Positions 48,537-63,500 of a stretch of 64,000 nucleotides of DNA are shown here, piece after piece (the first letter of the stretch is position 1; each line of letters starts with the position of its first letter). The DNA is from Biscogniauxia marginata. Its lineage: Eukaryota > Ascomycota > Sordariomycetes > Xylariales > Xylariaceae. The stretch is from positions 62,001 through 126,000 of the forward strand of contig MU404090.1 in the NCBI GenBank assembly GCA_022695795.1, given 5' to 3'. The notes below the pieces were generated by a model. It was given only the letters and a program-made list of their open reading frames with translations. It was not told the DNA's origin and searched no databases. A program made the position numbers and the translations under genes.

Positions 48537-51500
48537 TCATAGTGACCCCAACGTTGATACAATTTCTTTTATAAGCCCTTGCGCTTGTGACGATGAGAAA
48601 TGAGGCGACGGACAGAAGACCCCAATGTCCATACACCCTGAGTGAACAGATACTTCGATATCTACCGCATCCTGCATAATCAATAAACGATTAGTTAACT
48701 GATACAGCAATGGTTTATTGAGGGAATTATGGTATCATAGATACTATGTCATGCCAAGTTGGGGTATAAACTTACAACATATGATTCTCTAACCGTGTTT
48801 GGCAACAATATCTCCGCCTCTGGATGGGCGAGATACGATGAGACGTCAGTGGCACTCCGGGCAGGTGGAGAACCTTCTTCCAGTAGTTCGCGAATGGAAA
48901 TCGAATCTGTTTCAACAGCCGAAGACTCTGGGAGAGAAAGAAAGTTGACAACGGTATCAATTCGTATCCCAGTCCACTGGTGTATCTCCCATAAGCTGGC
49001 GGCGGAGTGTTCAAAAGCGCTTATATCGAAAAGGTCCTTCTGAATTTCGGCGGCCAGCGTTACAATGGTCTTCTGGAGCGGATCTATGACCTTGAGGGGG
49101 AGAATATTAAGTGTTGGCAGTGGCGCCTCCTCGAGATCGGGAGAATTGGATCGGTTGGCAAGGTAAATGCCAAAGACGACATTATCGATGTTTGAGGGCG
49201 GTTCGGTGTGCTGGGGGTTACGAAGCCTCGCAAGGACATGAGAGTACGCGGCAAAGAAAAGCGCCTGAATTGTGATGCCGTGCTCGGAGCACAAGTTTTT
49301 CAGTCTGGCCGTGTTGTCGAAGACGTTTCTCTGAAGCTCAGAAACAAGGTGCCGGTGTGAGATCGAAGCTTCCCCTTGATTTTCTAGAAAACTGGCTCGC
49401 TTTCCGCCTTGAAGGTACGATGTCCAGAACTTTTCCTTTTTGGGCTGAATTTGAGGAGCGTAATGGTCTAACACGAAGTTATGCCAAGCATTGTGTCTAC
49501 TCAGACTAGCTGGGGTTGGAGACAAGGTGCTGAGAGCTGTTAGGCGTTGCATGATAATTGGAAGACTGACACCATCGTATATTGCGTGATGTATTTGGAG
49601 ATGTAGATGTAACTCTCCTGGGCCATTTCCCACTATTCGGACGAAGGCGAAAGGTGTGGCCGCGAAGACGAACTCTCGTTGACCATCTTCGGATTCGGTG
49701 GACATTTTTACGATGGACTTCCTTGGGAGACCCGGCTTGGCGACTATCTGTATGAAGGGGGTTACAGAAGAACCAGTTGCGACAAAAATCGTGCGTAGAA
49801 TAGGTATCTCATCCACGAGTGAAATCCAAGCTTTCAATAACTCTTGATGGCTTATTTGGCCTGAGATATTATATGTAAATTTTGAGAAGAAAACCGCACC
49901 TTGCGTGTTTTGCCAAGTGCTTAACATGTAAACCTGCATTGGTAAAGCCGGTAAGATATTTTCAACTGAGTCGAGCTCCAATCCAGATCTTTCTACCACG
50001 TGGGTGGTATCAATGTCGTCGAGAACGGAGTCTGGGCGCGTTGAAATTTCCGGTGAATTGGTATTCAAAGGACCCATAGACGTATCTAGCTGGTCTAGAA
50101 TATGGCCAATCGAAGGAGCTTGTAGTAGATCCCTAACGGAAGCATTCATGCCACGCTTTCGAAGCATGGAACTTGCCTTGATAGCGCTAATTGAATCGAG
50201 CCCGAGATGGAAGATAGATTGTTCGAGGTTGATAGCATCTCTATCCATACCCGATAGCTCAGAGAGAATCTGTATTAAAGGGCCTTCCGCGACAGAGTGC
50301 TTGGAGAGACTGGGAGCTAGGCCATTAGACTTCGATTCCATCGTAACAGGAGGGCTGTTGCTTAGTTCTATGGGGTCTAGTCCACAGATAGATACTTTGC
50401 CCGAGATAGAGTCGAAATCAAGAACCTCTGCTTTTGGTCTTTGGGCAAAGTGATGCAATACAACCTCGAGATGATCTAATATCCTTTCTGTGTCTTGCAA
50501 AGAAGCATAACTCTCATCACAAGCTATGCGCCATACGACGGATTTGTCTGTAAGCTCCATTTCAACGCAAATCGGGTATTCCACCGCAGAAGACTCATGT
50601 ATCGAATTCACAAGAGGCTTGCTATCCTCTGGATCCTCTTTGGCATTTTGAAGAATGAAAAGTGTGTTGAAAAGCTGGTCTCCTTGCACGCGGGCAAGTC
50701 TTTGAGCTCGTCGTAGAGGCATATGTTGGAATTCTAGGACGTTAGACATGATGTCTTGTAGGTATTTGAGGTAATCTGTAATATTCCAATGGTGTATGAC
50801 CCTCAGAGGCACAGTGTTCATCGTCGGAAATAGTAAACCTTGGGCTTCATCGCTCTCTCGGCCAGACAAAACAACCCCAAAAGTAACATCCAAAGATTTA
50901 GATAATAAGGCCAGAACTGCTGCCCAACAGCCCTGACCTAAGACCTGGGGCGTAATTCGATAATTTTTGCAAAGTGACTTGATATCCGAATAGCCTAGTT
51001 CGGATACTCTTTCAGACCGATGGGTACTTATTGTTGTAATGTCAGGTAGTTTTTGGATTTGTTTAAGTAGAGTTGGACGTGCGCCGTGCAGAAAGTCAGA
51101 CCAGAATCTTTCACATTTCAAGCTGGAGCTGGATATTAGATGGGAAAGATAGGGTGTATATTGTCCTCGTGCACTGTATCGGCTCTCATATGCGGCCTGC
51201 ACATCCCTGTGGAGCATGTCAAGCGACCAACCGTCGTAGAGAGCATGCGCGATAGAGAGGATGAGGAATTTCCTGTCAGCCATTGTTGCGATACTCAACT
51301 GAAAAAGGTTAGAAGTACCTCTACCTGTTGCTGCTCGCTCTCGAGCGCGCTCGATAATTGTAGCAACATCATCAAGATTACAAATACCCATGGTAGGTCC
51401 AAATTCAAGTCGTCTTTTCCCAACGATCTGACAATATGCAGTGTCTACCCGCGGATCGTCGATCTCGACAAACGTTGTCCGTAAGATCGGTGAATTCGAA

Positions 51501-54500
51501 TATACTGTTGACCAAGCTGATTTCAGGCGATCAAGATCTGTTTCCGGTAGAATCTCTAGTACGTTGTGGTTGAAGTATCTATGGAAATTAGATAATACCA
51601 TATCTACGACTAAAGAGTCCTGGAGTGGTGTTGGGGGTAAGATAGTTTCGATAGCTTGGAAGTCCATTTTGCTTCGTGCGAGATAGCCTTCGAGCAAAGA
51701 AATAGAGTCCTTAAGGCGTGTTGAACTTGGCGAAGGAGAACCGATATTAGAATTATCAATGCCATCGGATAGCATGATACTCTCTATGGACGGCATTCTC
51801 ATCAGATCACTGGCTGATACCTGGAATCCAAGCCGAGTCAATCTAGATACCAGTTTGATCACGTCAATACTGTCTAAGCCAAGCTCAAACAGATTTGTCG
51901 CTTCCGAAATATCCTCATCACCAACTCCAGCAACGGAGGCGATCTCATGTCGAATCTGGCGCGCCGCTCTGCTCCACATGAACGTAGTATTCCCTGTGTC
52001 TGGTATACTTGGAACTGTCAAGCGTGTATCAGATGTCACAGATGAAACTGGGGTTACTGTCTCAACACAGTGTATTTCACACCTCCTTGGTATATGAGTG
52101 TTGTTTTCCGAAGTAGCAAGGGATCTCAAAGACTCGGTAAAGTCGTCTAGGAGTAATTCGATAGCATCTTCATCAGCAATTCCACTTCTTGCCGCAGCGG
52201 AAACTTTTAGCTTTCCCTCGCGCATGAGGACTACCTCAAGTGCCAGTGGGTAGTCTAAGTCTTCAGTTGAACTAAGGGGGGATTTCAGGGGCCCTTTCTC
52301 TTCAGCGGCGAAAAAGTCTTCTCGGTCAAATGTGAACAGTGTATCAAATAAGGGTCTTCCTTTTGAACACCATTTTTGTATATCGCGTAGTGGGGTGTGG
52401 ACGAATGCCAAAACAGCCGTGTTATACTCGTGTACGCTACGGATCAGCGAAGTCCAGGTTGTGTCGTTGGTATCATCTGCTCTGAAAGGTAATGTGTTAA
52501 ACATAGGTCCAATCACCTGGTCAATGCCATCAACGACAATAGATCTTCCTGAAAAGATGACACCAATAGTTGGGGAGACAGTAAAATGCTGTCGCAGAGT
52601 TACCAGCCAAGCGGCTTGTAATGCAGTCTGATGTGTCACGCCCAATGCCTTACGTCGTTCTTCTAGACCGTCTATATGTATCACTCTAGATACGATGCTG
52701 TTCGAAACACAAGAGTTAGAAGCCAGGCAAGGCATTGACTGATACAAATGGTCCTTTAAAAGTGATTCCCAGAATGGACGGGACTGGTGATGATTAAGGA
52801 GAGGGCCATGCGGCAATATGTCGACGAACTCTGGACCATAAGTAGGTAAGCCACCATTGTACACTGTGTTTATATTTCGAAGCATGAGCTCAAAACTGTA
52901 GGCGTCATATACTCCATGGAAAAGACGTAGCACCAAGGTATGCTTCCCGGAACACTCAAAGTGGTCAACTTCTATCGGATAGCGCAAAACCGTCTTGTTG
53001 GCCTGTATCCAGTGTTGGCGGCGGTCCGCTATGAGCTCTTCGACTGGCACACTATCGATTTCGATGTGAGACCATCGTATGGCTTGCGTCTTAAGGGCTG
53101 CTTGAATGTATCCATCAGAGGTTTCGAGAAATGCCGTTCCTAAGACAGTGGAGGCGGTAATCCCACGATCAAAGCATGCTTTCAGACGGCTGAGGGACAC
53201 ACTTGGGTCTAGGTCAAATACAAACTGATTGAAATAAGCCGATATATGTCCAAGGGCTCTGGATCGTGCGATAATTCCTTCTTGCAAGGGAGTACATGGC
53301 GCGATGTATTCCACGTCCGTCTTATCGACATCTAGAACTCTGCAGACCATGCCAATATACTTATGATAGAGAGCGTGTATCGATTGCTTAATCTGTAATA
53401 CTTGACCGAAGGATGTGTTCATGTCCATTTGGCTCAAAGCCTGAGCAAGTTGGCTTATTTGAGAATTACGCAATATAAGCGAAGGGGTCGCAGATGTGAA
53501 CCCCAGGGATCGAAGTTCTCTGGCTAGCCTCAACGCCGTGATCGAGTCAATACCGAGTTGAAATATCGTGGATGATGGTGCCACGTCGTATTCTTTGATG
53601 GGGACAATATGAGACAACGCTTGTGTTATCAGCTGTTCCTTTTCGTTGAGTGCCCGACTGACTGTCAAGGGACCTGTTGCAAGGGTCTGCAAATTTTCCT
53701 GGGAGAGGCTTGCAAATAATTGCTTTAACCGGTTGATGTCAGCCTTGTTATTGGCTGATAGAGGAATGAAGGGTACACATAGTGTATAAGTAGGGACCAT
53801 ATATCCTGGAAGACGGCCTTTACAAGCGTCGTGGGCCACCCGAGATATTTCAAGGTAGTCTTCGTCATAGAAAACTTGTAGGTCGACCGCAGATGACTGT
53901 CGGAAATTTGGAACTACAAACGATACGAGGAGGTCCTTGTCCTGCTTATCACGTCTTGTGACTAAAGTAGCCACATCGGCGATCTGACCTAGTAGACCGT
54001 CTTTGATAGCATGGTTGATCTCTCCTATCTCAAGTCTTTGACCACGGAGTTTGACCTGATCATCCGCCCTGCCAAGAAAATCGAAGGAATCATCATAGAG
54101 AAGGCGCACTAGGTCACCCGTTCGATAGACCCGTTCGCCATATTGTTCTAGGATGGGAAACCGTTCTTCGGTGAGCTTATCTCGGTTTAAATACCCCTTA
54201 CCAACAAGTCTTCCCGACACACAGAGCTCACCAACACCTCCTCGTAGCACCGGCGTCTCTGTCCCCGGTTCGAAAATGTACGCACCGACGTTCGGAAATG
54301 GCTTCCCGATATTTGCTGGGCGGCCATTTGAAGGTACCCTCTGTCTCATGGTTACACCGATAGTCGCCTCTGTAGGGCCGTATGCATTATATATGACTCG
54401 TTCTGGTCCCCACGTGTGAAGTATGTCCTGCCGAAGCTGCTCGCCTCCAGTGATGAACACACCTCTGCAGAGACTTGGCACCTCATCAGGATGGATCAGT

Positions 54501-57500
54501 CTTGCTAGGCTCGGTGTGAGATCGATATGGGTAATTTCAAGCCTGGATATCACCGTAGCGAGATCACTGAGGATAAGGTCCTTCGGGGCTGCGACTAGAG
54601 TGATGCCGACATACCAAGACCAATACTGTTCTAGAACAGACACGTCGAAGTGGAACGAAGCGAACTGCAGCCATCTAGACTCGGTATCCCAATGCCCTGA
54701 AAATAGTTGCTCAAAGGCTGCCATAGCCTGGACAGCGTTGTCATGTGTTATGAGGCAGCCCTTGGGGGTACCGGTGGTCCCGCTCGTATATAGACAATAG
54801 CACGTGTCTGAGGGGTATATGGGGCGTGATGGGCTCCGAGGCTCGACTGGGAAGGACTCAATTGTAGCCTTACTGACTACCTGTACTGGAGTCGTGGTGT
54901 TTCGGTACCTTTCAATATCGATGATACCTTCGACTAGTAATACTGCTGCTTTCGAGTCGGTCAAAATGAATTCCTGTCGCGATATGGGGGCTGAAGGGTC
55001 AAGTGACAAAAAGGTGCAGCCGGCTTTTAGGACCCCGAGGATGGTAAAATAGGCCTCCGGACACTTATTGAAGCAAGTCGCAATGATGCTGCCCGGTGTG
55101 ATATTTCGGCTGATAATCATGTTGGCCACTCGGTTTCCCATATCGTCCAATTCTGAGTATGTCCATTGTCGTGATTTCACTGTGCCGTCTATTTCATCAA
55201 CGAACTCCAGTGCAACTGTCTTAGGAATGCGCTGTGCTGTGTGCTCGACAAGTTGATGTAGAAGCGACGCATTCACTGGGAGTTCTTGAAATTCTGGAGG
55301 GAGTATGGAGAAGATGTCGGGGTTGGTAGCTATTAGACCTTTATCAAGGCCCCCTGGACGAAGGAGATCGCCAATTAAGGCGTCAAATTGGGCGAGAACA
55401 ATATGTGCCTGTTCTACTGGGAGAATAGCTGTATCAAAAATCAAGTTGAGGTGGATAGGTCTCGACGGAGACTCCTCAACTTCAAGAGAAATGGCGTATT
55501 CTACCGAGCCAATCTCGTCTAGCACCGTCCATGGCGAGTACTTCGGGTCCTGGTGTGTCGTTTGGTACACAAGTATCGTGTCGAAGAGCTGACCCTCAGG
55601 CCGTCCTAGCCATTGCTGAATCCGCGGCAGGGGCGTGTGCTCATGTCTCCGTATCCTTGAGTTGTATTGTGTCATATGCTTCAGGAGCTCCGTATTTGAA
55701 GCGAAATTCCGTGCTAAAATAGGTATCGTCGTCACCATCGGGAACAGAGCGTTCATCGCGTCTTCCGTCGTCCTCCCGTCCAGCACAATTCCAAATGTGA
55801 CAGAAGCCTCTCCAAGGTAAGCTGAGAGAACCCGAGTCCAGGCGGCTTGAAGCACCGCTTGAACTGTCACATCAGCTTCAGCAGCACATTGTCGGAGGAC
55901 CCCAGGTGGCATGCTGCATGATTTTGATGCGGTGTAAATAGTATGACTACCTACTTGAACGGGTGTCATAATCGGAAACTTGTTGACCACGAGGCCCTTC
56001 GCTTCGCTCTTCCAAAAGTCCTCCGCTGCCTGGAGCGAAAGGTCTAAATTGAAGAAGTGTGACAATGCCGGACGAATACAAGAGCTGACTTTAGGCTCTT
56101 CATGGAAAATCATAACGGCTAGATCATTAAGCAGACTGCGTAGCGAGAATGCATCGTATAGAGCATGATGAATCGCGAGGTGCATCGTGCGTCCCGCACT
56201 ACCCTCACTTCTATCAGTGACAATAGCTACCTGCCAAGGAGGTTGTGAGAGCATATGCAGAGCACTTTCGGCAGATCGTGTGCGCCATCGGTTTTCATCA
56301 AAGGTACTCGAGTGACGGAAAGTTACTGGTGCAGGAAAATCCTCCTCAGAATGGACCACCATCGCAAAGGAACTATCTCGGTGACTGACTGGTACGAATC
56401 CCGTACGTAGAATCTGATGATGAGCGACAAGTCGTGCCCATGAGCTATCAAGCTGCTGTAGGTCTAGTTCGGGATTCAAGATCCAACTTGCGTAGTTGAA
56501 ATAGTATCTCCCTTCGGACACTAGGAACTGTGATATCATGCCTTCCTGTGTCGGAGTGCACGGCAAAACATCCTCCAAGTTTGCAGGTAGGCTTTCAATT
56601 TGAGCGAGGTCTCCGCTAACCTGTCTTCGGAAACCATCAAAATCATAAATGAATGACTCGTTGTCGTCTTCTCCTCGCATGATGCAGGCGGCAATCCCTG
56701 CACACGTTGGGTTCTCGATCACGTCAATGGCGGTGACGGATAGATCCTCTCGACGAAGAAGCGTAGCGAGTTGAACAGAAGCAATGCTATCTAGCCCATA
56801 TCGGTAGATTGGTGTATGACGCCCAACTGCCTGCTCGTGAACATTGGCCAATTTCGACAACACAGCCCGGACTTGAATTTCTGTTGGGCTCCAGTCTTCT
56901 TTATCTGTTACTAACAAGGAAGGGGTTGGCGTCTCTTCTTGGAGGACTTCAGAGTATAACTGTGACACTTGTTCCTGCCAATGAGATGGGAGAGTTGCTG
57001 GAGTCAAAACTTGAGATAATGGCTGCTTCAGACAAATGTCAAAAACGTAGAGGAAGATATCCTGGATTAGCAATATGGTTTTATGTGAGAACAAGGATCT
57101 GCGAGGGTATAAGCGGGCGGAACGAAGGTGGGGGTTCCATCGAACTAGAATATGACTCACGGATCTCGATGAAGCTGTGCTGTTAGAATATTATCTTTCC
57201 TAGAAGGTATAATCTCGCAAACGATAGGGACCTGCTGACCGGTGAATTTCAACCCAAGATATTCATTATTTTAGTTGAACTCACATCCATGATGCCCTCC
57301 TCCCCCTCCAATAACCAAATTTGTTCGTCTAAAGGTTCCGAATTGGGCTGTAGTATAAAGATAGTGTTAAATAAATGTGAGTGTGGTGAGAGTCGAGAAT
57401 GGATTCGCCGTAGACTAGTAAACTGGTAGGGTATCATCTCGACATTTAGAGCCTGTAGCCTTTTCATGACATCTATTAAAAGCCCAGAACGAGATAAGTC

Positions 57501-60500
57501 TACCCGCATCGGTACAGTATTGAAGCAAGGTGCTACGAGCGTGTCAACCCCCTCTAGTTCTATCGAACGGCCGCTAATGACGTTCCCAAAGCAGATGTCG
57601 TCGCGCCTATGCAGCAGTGATAACGTGATTGCCCACGCAGTTTGGCAAATAGACAGGAGTGAAATTCCTAGTTCTCGGAGTTGAGATTCAATTGATGTGA
57701 AGGAGACGCTGGATGCCTTTGTGGATACCACAGTCTGAGCTGAGTTGTCTTTGACCCCTTCATCTCTAAGACGTGGAGGTATGAACCCAGTGAAAAGCTT
57801 TTCCCAAAACTCATCTTCCCCAGGGGGTGATTTCAGTATCTCCCGAAGGAATGCGTCGAAGGAAAGCGGCGGTGGAAGCTCTCTACGCTGGTGTATGGCT
57901 TCAATTTCCGAGAGCAAGGTACGAATAGAGATGCCATCATAGAGAGCATGATGACATACAAATGATAAATATTCGCCCGCGTCTTTCGTATGAATTATTG
58001 CGAGAGATACTGGAGGCTCGAGATTGTCAGCAGTTACTGAAAAGGTACTCATGTGCTCGGATGCTGGTTGCGATAAGAGCTCGGCATCCGCTTCAAATGT
58101 ATGCCACGTAGGTAAATAAGATCCTAGTACAACTTGAACCGTGGGGTAGCGGACGTTGTCTGTTGTCATGAAACACGTTCGCAATATCTCGTGGCGTTGG
58201 AACATGGCACTCCAATATTCCATCATGATAGAGGATGGAACAAGAAGTCGGAAGAGCATCTGGTTAGAATAAGAATATTTAGCCCCCTTGGATAGCGGGG
58301 ATGATGTGAGCATTGCTTCTTGCAATGAAGTGCATGGAAGGACCTTTGCTACTGAGGTTCCTTGGCTGGTAAAGCGCTTACGCACTGCTTCTACGAGCAG
58401 TTCCGGTAGCATATTGCCTTCTTGGGATTGCTCTTCTATTGTGACATCTTGTTCGGATATTGCCGTAGCAAGCCGTTCGATGCTAGGGTTCTGTAGAATG
58501 AGAGATAAGGGAATTCTTTTCTGGAGCACTGCTTGGAGCTTGCGGGCCAGAGGCATCGCGGAAATTGAATCTAGGCCAATGGTGGCAAAGGAGTTCCAAC
58601 GACCAATAACCTCCCTGTCCACATGCAAGACATCTGCGAGGGTGTTTGCAATCATAGTTTCGGTCCAGGTCCACTGAGAAGATTCCTCAAGACTTTCGTG
58701 GGAAGAGCTGCAAGCATTCAGCGTATCATCCGGAACATCATCAACGGAGCGACGAAGGGATGCGCTGTCCACCTTTCCCGACGCTGTCAACGGCAACGTG
58801 GATACAGGGAAAATGAACGTAGGCACCATATAATCTGGCAAGGCAGCTTGTAGCGTTTGATGAAGTATAACGATTGCCTGCTTAATTGGGTCTACAAGGG
58901 GCAGGAACCCAAATTTCGTGGACTCGTGACCAACAGGGACGTAGAACAACGCGAGTTGTTGGTTGTTTGAGTTAGCACGGGTTATAAGCACACTTGCGCA
59001 GGTTCTTGCAAGACCGCTTCTCAATACGATTGTCTGAATCTCTTGAAGTTCGATCCTCAGTCCACGGAGCTTCACCTGGTTGTCCAGCCTACCTAGGATT
59101 ATGAGGGAACCATCAGGAAGCATACGACCTAGGTCTCCAGATCTGTATATACGTCCGTAATCAGGGTGCTGGAAGAACTTGGCAGCCGTGGCATCTGGCA
59201 TGTTCAAGTATCCGGGCACGACCTGGTCTCCGCCGAAGCACAATTCGCCCACGCAACCTAAAGGAACTAGGTCCATTGATTCCGGATAGAAGACAAAGGT
59301 TGAAGTATTCTCGAATGAGTGGCCTAGGAACTGGGACGAGTCACCCTTCGTTACCTTTCTTACTGTGCATATGTTTGTAGTCTCAGAAGGACCATACCCT
59401 GGCTCTGTTAGCTTTTACACGGGATCGGGCAGAGATATAGGAGGGTTGACGAACCTTGGTAGAGATACTCAGACCATTTTTCGAGCACCTCGTCCGTCAT
59501 GGGTTCTCCGGAGGTGACAAGAAACTTGACATTTGGTATGTTCCATGGATTGAGCAGAGAAGCGACTGTGACCGTCATACTGAGATGAGTAACCTGGAGC
59601 GCGCGGACAGCTCCTTCAAAGTCCTCAAATAGAGTGTCATTAGTCGCAGAGCACAAGCACATACCGTTGCCCCAGGCGAAAAATATCTCAAATACCGATA
59701 CGTCAAATGCCTGCGAGCACGCTTGAAGCATCCTATCAGATGTTCTATGAGGGTATATATGGGACAGGACCTTGATGTTGCTCAGTATATTCTTATTTGA
59801 GACGGAGACGCCTTTGGGGGCACCGGTTGTTCCACTCGTGTAGATGATATAGGCAAGACGAGATGAATCCCCTTCTACTCCGAGGTCAACGCCAGAGAGT
59901 GCGGACAGTCCCGCAATTGCAATGTTGATAACCCCGCGAGGGGTTACATCTGCCACTGGGAAGGGAGATGCGTTATCAACGAGACATAATCGCGGTTGAG
60001 CCTGCTTAAGAATCAGCCATATTCTCTGCAGAGGAGTGCTGGGAAGCATTGGTAGGTATGCACAGCCAGCTTTTAATATGCCCAAAATGCAGCAATAGAG
60101 CAACGGTGACTTATCCAGGACAAGGGCGATTGTATCCCCAGGCATGGCGCCCGCACGTTGAAGGTAACGCGCGATCTGGTTTGCCCTAGAATTGAGAGTA
60201 TGATATGTGAGGATCTGTGAGTCCATGCCGGAGGTGCCGATTGACGAGGCAAAACATAAGGCTGCGTTAGATGGATAGCGCGATGCCGTAGTCTCTACAA
60301 GATCCGACAAACTCGCGAGTGTTTTGATACACCTAGGTTCTATGTTGTAACGGGATAGGCATTTGACTGGGAAGCATCGTGTGATGCATTCAAGCGTCGC
60401 GTCGGGGTGGCTGACAAAGTAGTTGATTAAACTTTCTAACTGTCCAGAAAAGATGTTGACCTGTGCTTTTGAGAAGGAATCCGTATGCCAGGTTATCTGG

Positions 60501-63500
60501 CACACATAATGACCCTCGAGAGGCTGTACTTCAACGAGAAGCTTGGCTTCTACAGCATCCTTGTGCCCAGCCTCGATTATCGCGCTCGACTCTTTTCTCC
60601 GGCTGATAAGTGTTTCCTGATAGGCGAATATGAGGTCGAATAACTTCGAGGCAATCGGGAGCCCAGCGGCTCGTTTGATGTCGGCAAGCGAAAGTCCAGC
60701 ATGGCGGAGAGCTTCACGATTAGTTGAGTGAATGCTTTGAAGAAAGTCACCAATGGTTCGAGATCGTCTTAGATTGACTCTCAAAGGGAGAGTAGCAACG
60801 CACGGTCCCATGATCTTCTCAATTCCGGCGACTGGAAGAGTTCGACCCGAAGACACAGAGCCGAAGGTGACATCTTCAACGCCATTGATAGCCCCCCATA
60901 GCCAGGCTAGACAGGCTTGAAAGATAACCTGGGGGCCTACAGATGATTGAAACATGATGTCTTCCAACGCCTTAGGGTCGACCTGGATCCTCTTGCAAAT
61001 GGTCACTATTTTAGGCAATGGAACGGCTGAGGTTTTGAAGTTGGGTACGACAGCAGAATGGCTTCCACGCAGCTGCTCTGCCCAGAACTCTTTAGCAGCT
61101 AGCATTTCGGACCCTGAAGCCTCTCCGAGGTGATGGGAGATGCGCTGGAATTGTGGCCTATCAACAGGCTGATCTCCACTCACGAGACGTGAAAGGTCTT
61201 CAATCAAGAGATCTATAGTCCAACCGTCATAAATGGAGTGATGCAGGGTCAGCATCACTGAGTGATGGCTCCCAGAAGAACCCGAAGGTCTAATCTCTAC
61301 TCTTAAGGGGCGATGTAGGAAGGTCTGAGGCTTCTTGTATTCCCGAAAGCCGTATTTCGTTACGATGCTGACTTGATCATCGCCAAGTTTCTTCCAGATG
61401 ATCTGACATAGTCCATGGTCATGGTATGCGAATCCTGTCCGGAGGATTTCGTTACGTTGCGCTATGGTAAATAGCCACGACTTGATCACATCCGCGGTGA
61501 TATTAGCTGAAACATAGAGTTCAACTTGATTGACATATAGTCGAGGGTCCTTGAGAGTTTCTGCGACCATCGCCTCTTGGAGGGCAGTACACTTTTCAGC
61601 GCGCTCAATCTTGTCACACTGGACTTTCACAGAGTCCTCTAAAAAAGAGAAATCTAGTGAATATTGTCGAATGTGCACATCTCTATGTTCCTTGGGTGAA
61701 CTAGAGAGGCTCACCGAGGTTTTCATATCCCGTATCGCACGCGCCAGATCACGGGGTGTCGCAGTACCAAGTATATCCAAGGGCGAAATAACTATATCTA
61801 ACACCCTCAGTGCGGATGCATATTCGATAGCAGCCAACGAGTCGAGTCTGGCAGATGAGAGACGGGTGGAAGGGGTGATGTGATGGCTAAGCAATTGGCT
61901 CGCTAGCTCACAAAGCTGTCGCTCTAAGTCATCTTCAAATTGATCCCGGATATCTTGAATGGTGGTTACCGCTAGTTCTTCGTACTCTCGGATCAACTGC
62001 CTCCTATCAATCTTCCCGGAAGGTAGTCGTGGAAAACTCTCCACGATCCGGATTTCTGCGGGAATCATGAAGGCAGGCAGCCAAGCCTTGCATTCAGCAA
62101 GAATCTGCTCTTGCACATCTGTGATATAATCAACCGCTGCAAATGCTACTAGGGTATTTGCGATCACTGTCGCGAAAGCACTGTGACAACCTGGGGTTCG
62201 TAGAAGAGCGTGCTCGACTTCACCGAGCTCCAGCCTTTGTCCGTTGAGTTTAATCTGGCCGTCGTCAATTCTACCAAGGCATTCGATATTACCGCCAGGT
62301 CGCATTTTGGCCTTGTCTCCTGTTCTGTATACACGCCCCCATGGTGTATTGATAAACGCTGTGGCTGTCTGTTCCGGCCGGTTTATATAGCCTGTGGCAA
62401 GCTGGTATCCGCCCACAGCTAATTCTCCAGTTTGACCGACCGGGATAGGTTTAAACTCGAACACATCATTGCCGTCGGCTGGTATATCAATCACAAACGC
62501 TGACACGGTATCAAGTGGAATGCCGATATTCGTCTTTCCCGAGTCTATTAAGAAGGCCGGCTGTAAGGTGCTATAAGTAAAAGTCAGTAGGCATGAACTA
62601 GCCTTATGTATATCATGATGATTTATTACCAGTGAATGGTGGCCTCCGTGGGCCCATACATCCCCCAAAGCATACTGTCTTGGTTTTGGTTGCCACCAAA
62701 TTCTCCGATCACAGGTTCGGTAAGCATTTCTCCTATTGTCAATAATAGCCGTAAGCAAGGAGCATTCGCTCTCGTCTTTAAAAGACTCCCCGCCACGGAC
62801 GGGGTTAACTCGCATGCATCGACATCCAGCTTCCTCATAACCGTAGGGAGATCTGTCAGCATCTCTGCACGACTAGAGCATGCTAAAGTTTTGCCCCTGA
62901 ACAACGGGAAGAAAATTTCGAATACCGACACGTCGAACGTTGGAGCAGCAAATTGAAGAAAACGCTTGAAAGGAGGAACGTGACGGTCATGAGCAAGCAA
63001 AGCCTGCGTGGCGGCCAGGTGTGAAATCCCGACGCCCTTGGGAGTTCCGGTAGAACCAGATGTATACATAACATAGGCTAGGTCATCTTCCCTAGCCTCC
63101 CTATGCGAAACAGAGGAGCTAGTCTCTTCGAGTAGAATTTCCAATGAGCTATCAATGGACAACACCTTGTATGCATCGTTATCTGTCGGGATCTTCCTAA
63201 CAAGGTCGGAGCTTGCCAGAATAATTCTCGCGTTGACATCTTTGAGGATGAATCTGACTCTATCAGGAGGAGCATCGAGATTCAGGGGGCAGAAGGCCCC
63301 ACCGGCTTTCAAGATAGCGAGAAGAGCAATGTAAAGTTCGGGTGATTGTGGTGCTAGAACCGGAATCACAAGGGGTTCCTCAGAACTAGTGGACCACACA
63401 GAACCTAGACTTTCCGAGATATGGGCGGCTAGTAAATCTGATGCAGCGTGTAGCATGGAATAAGAGACATTAAGTCGGTCTCCCCGACTTGAAAGGAAGT

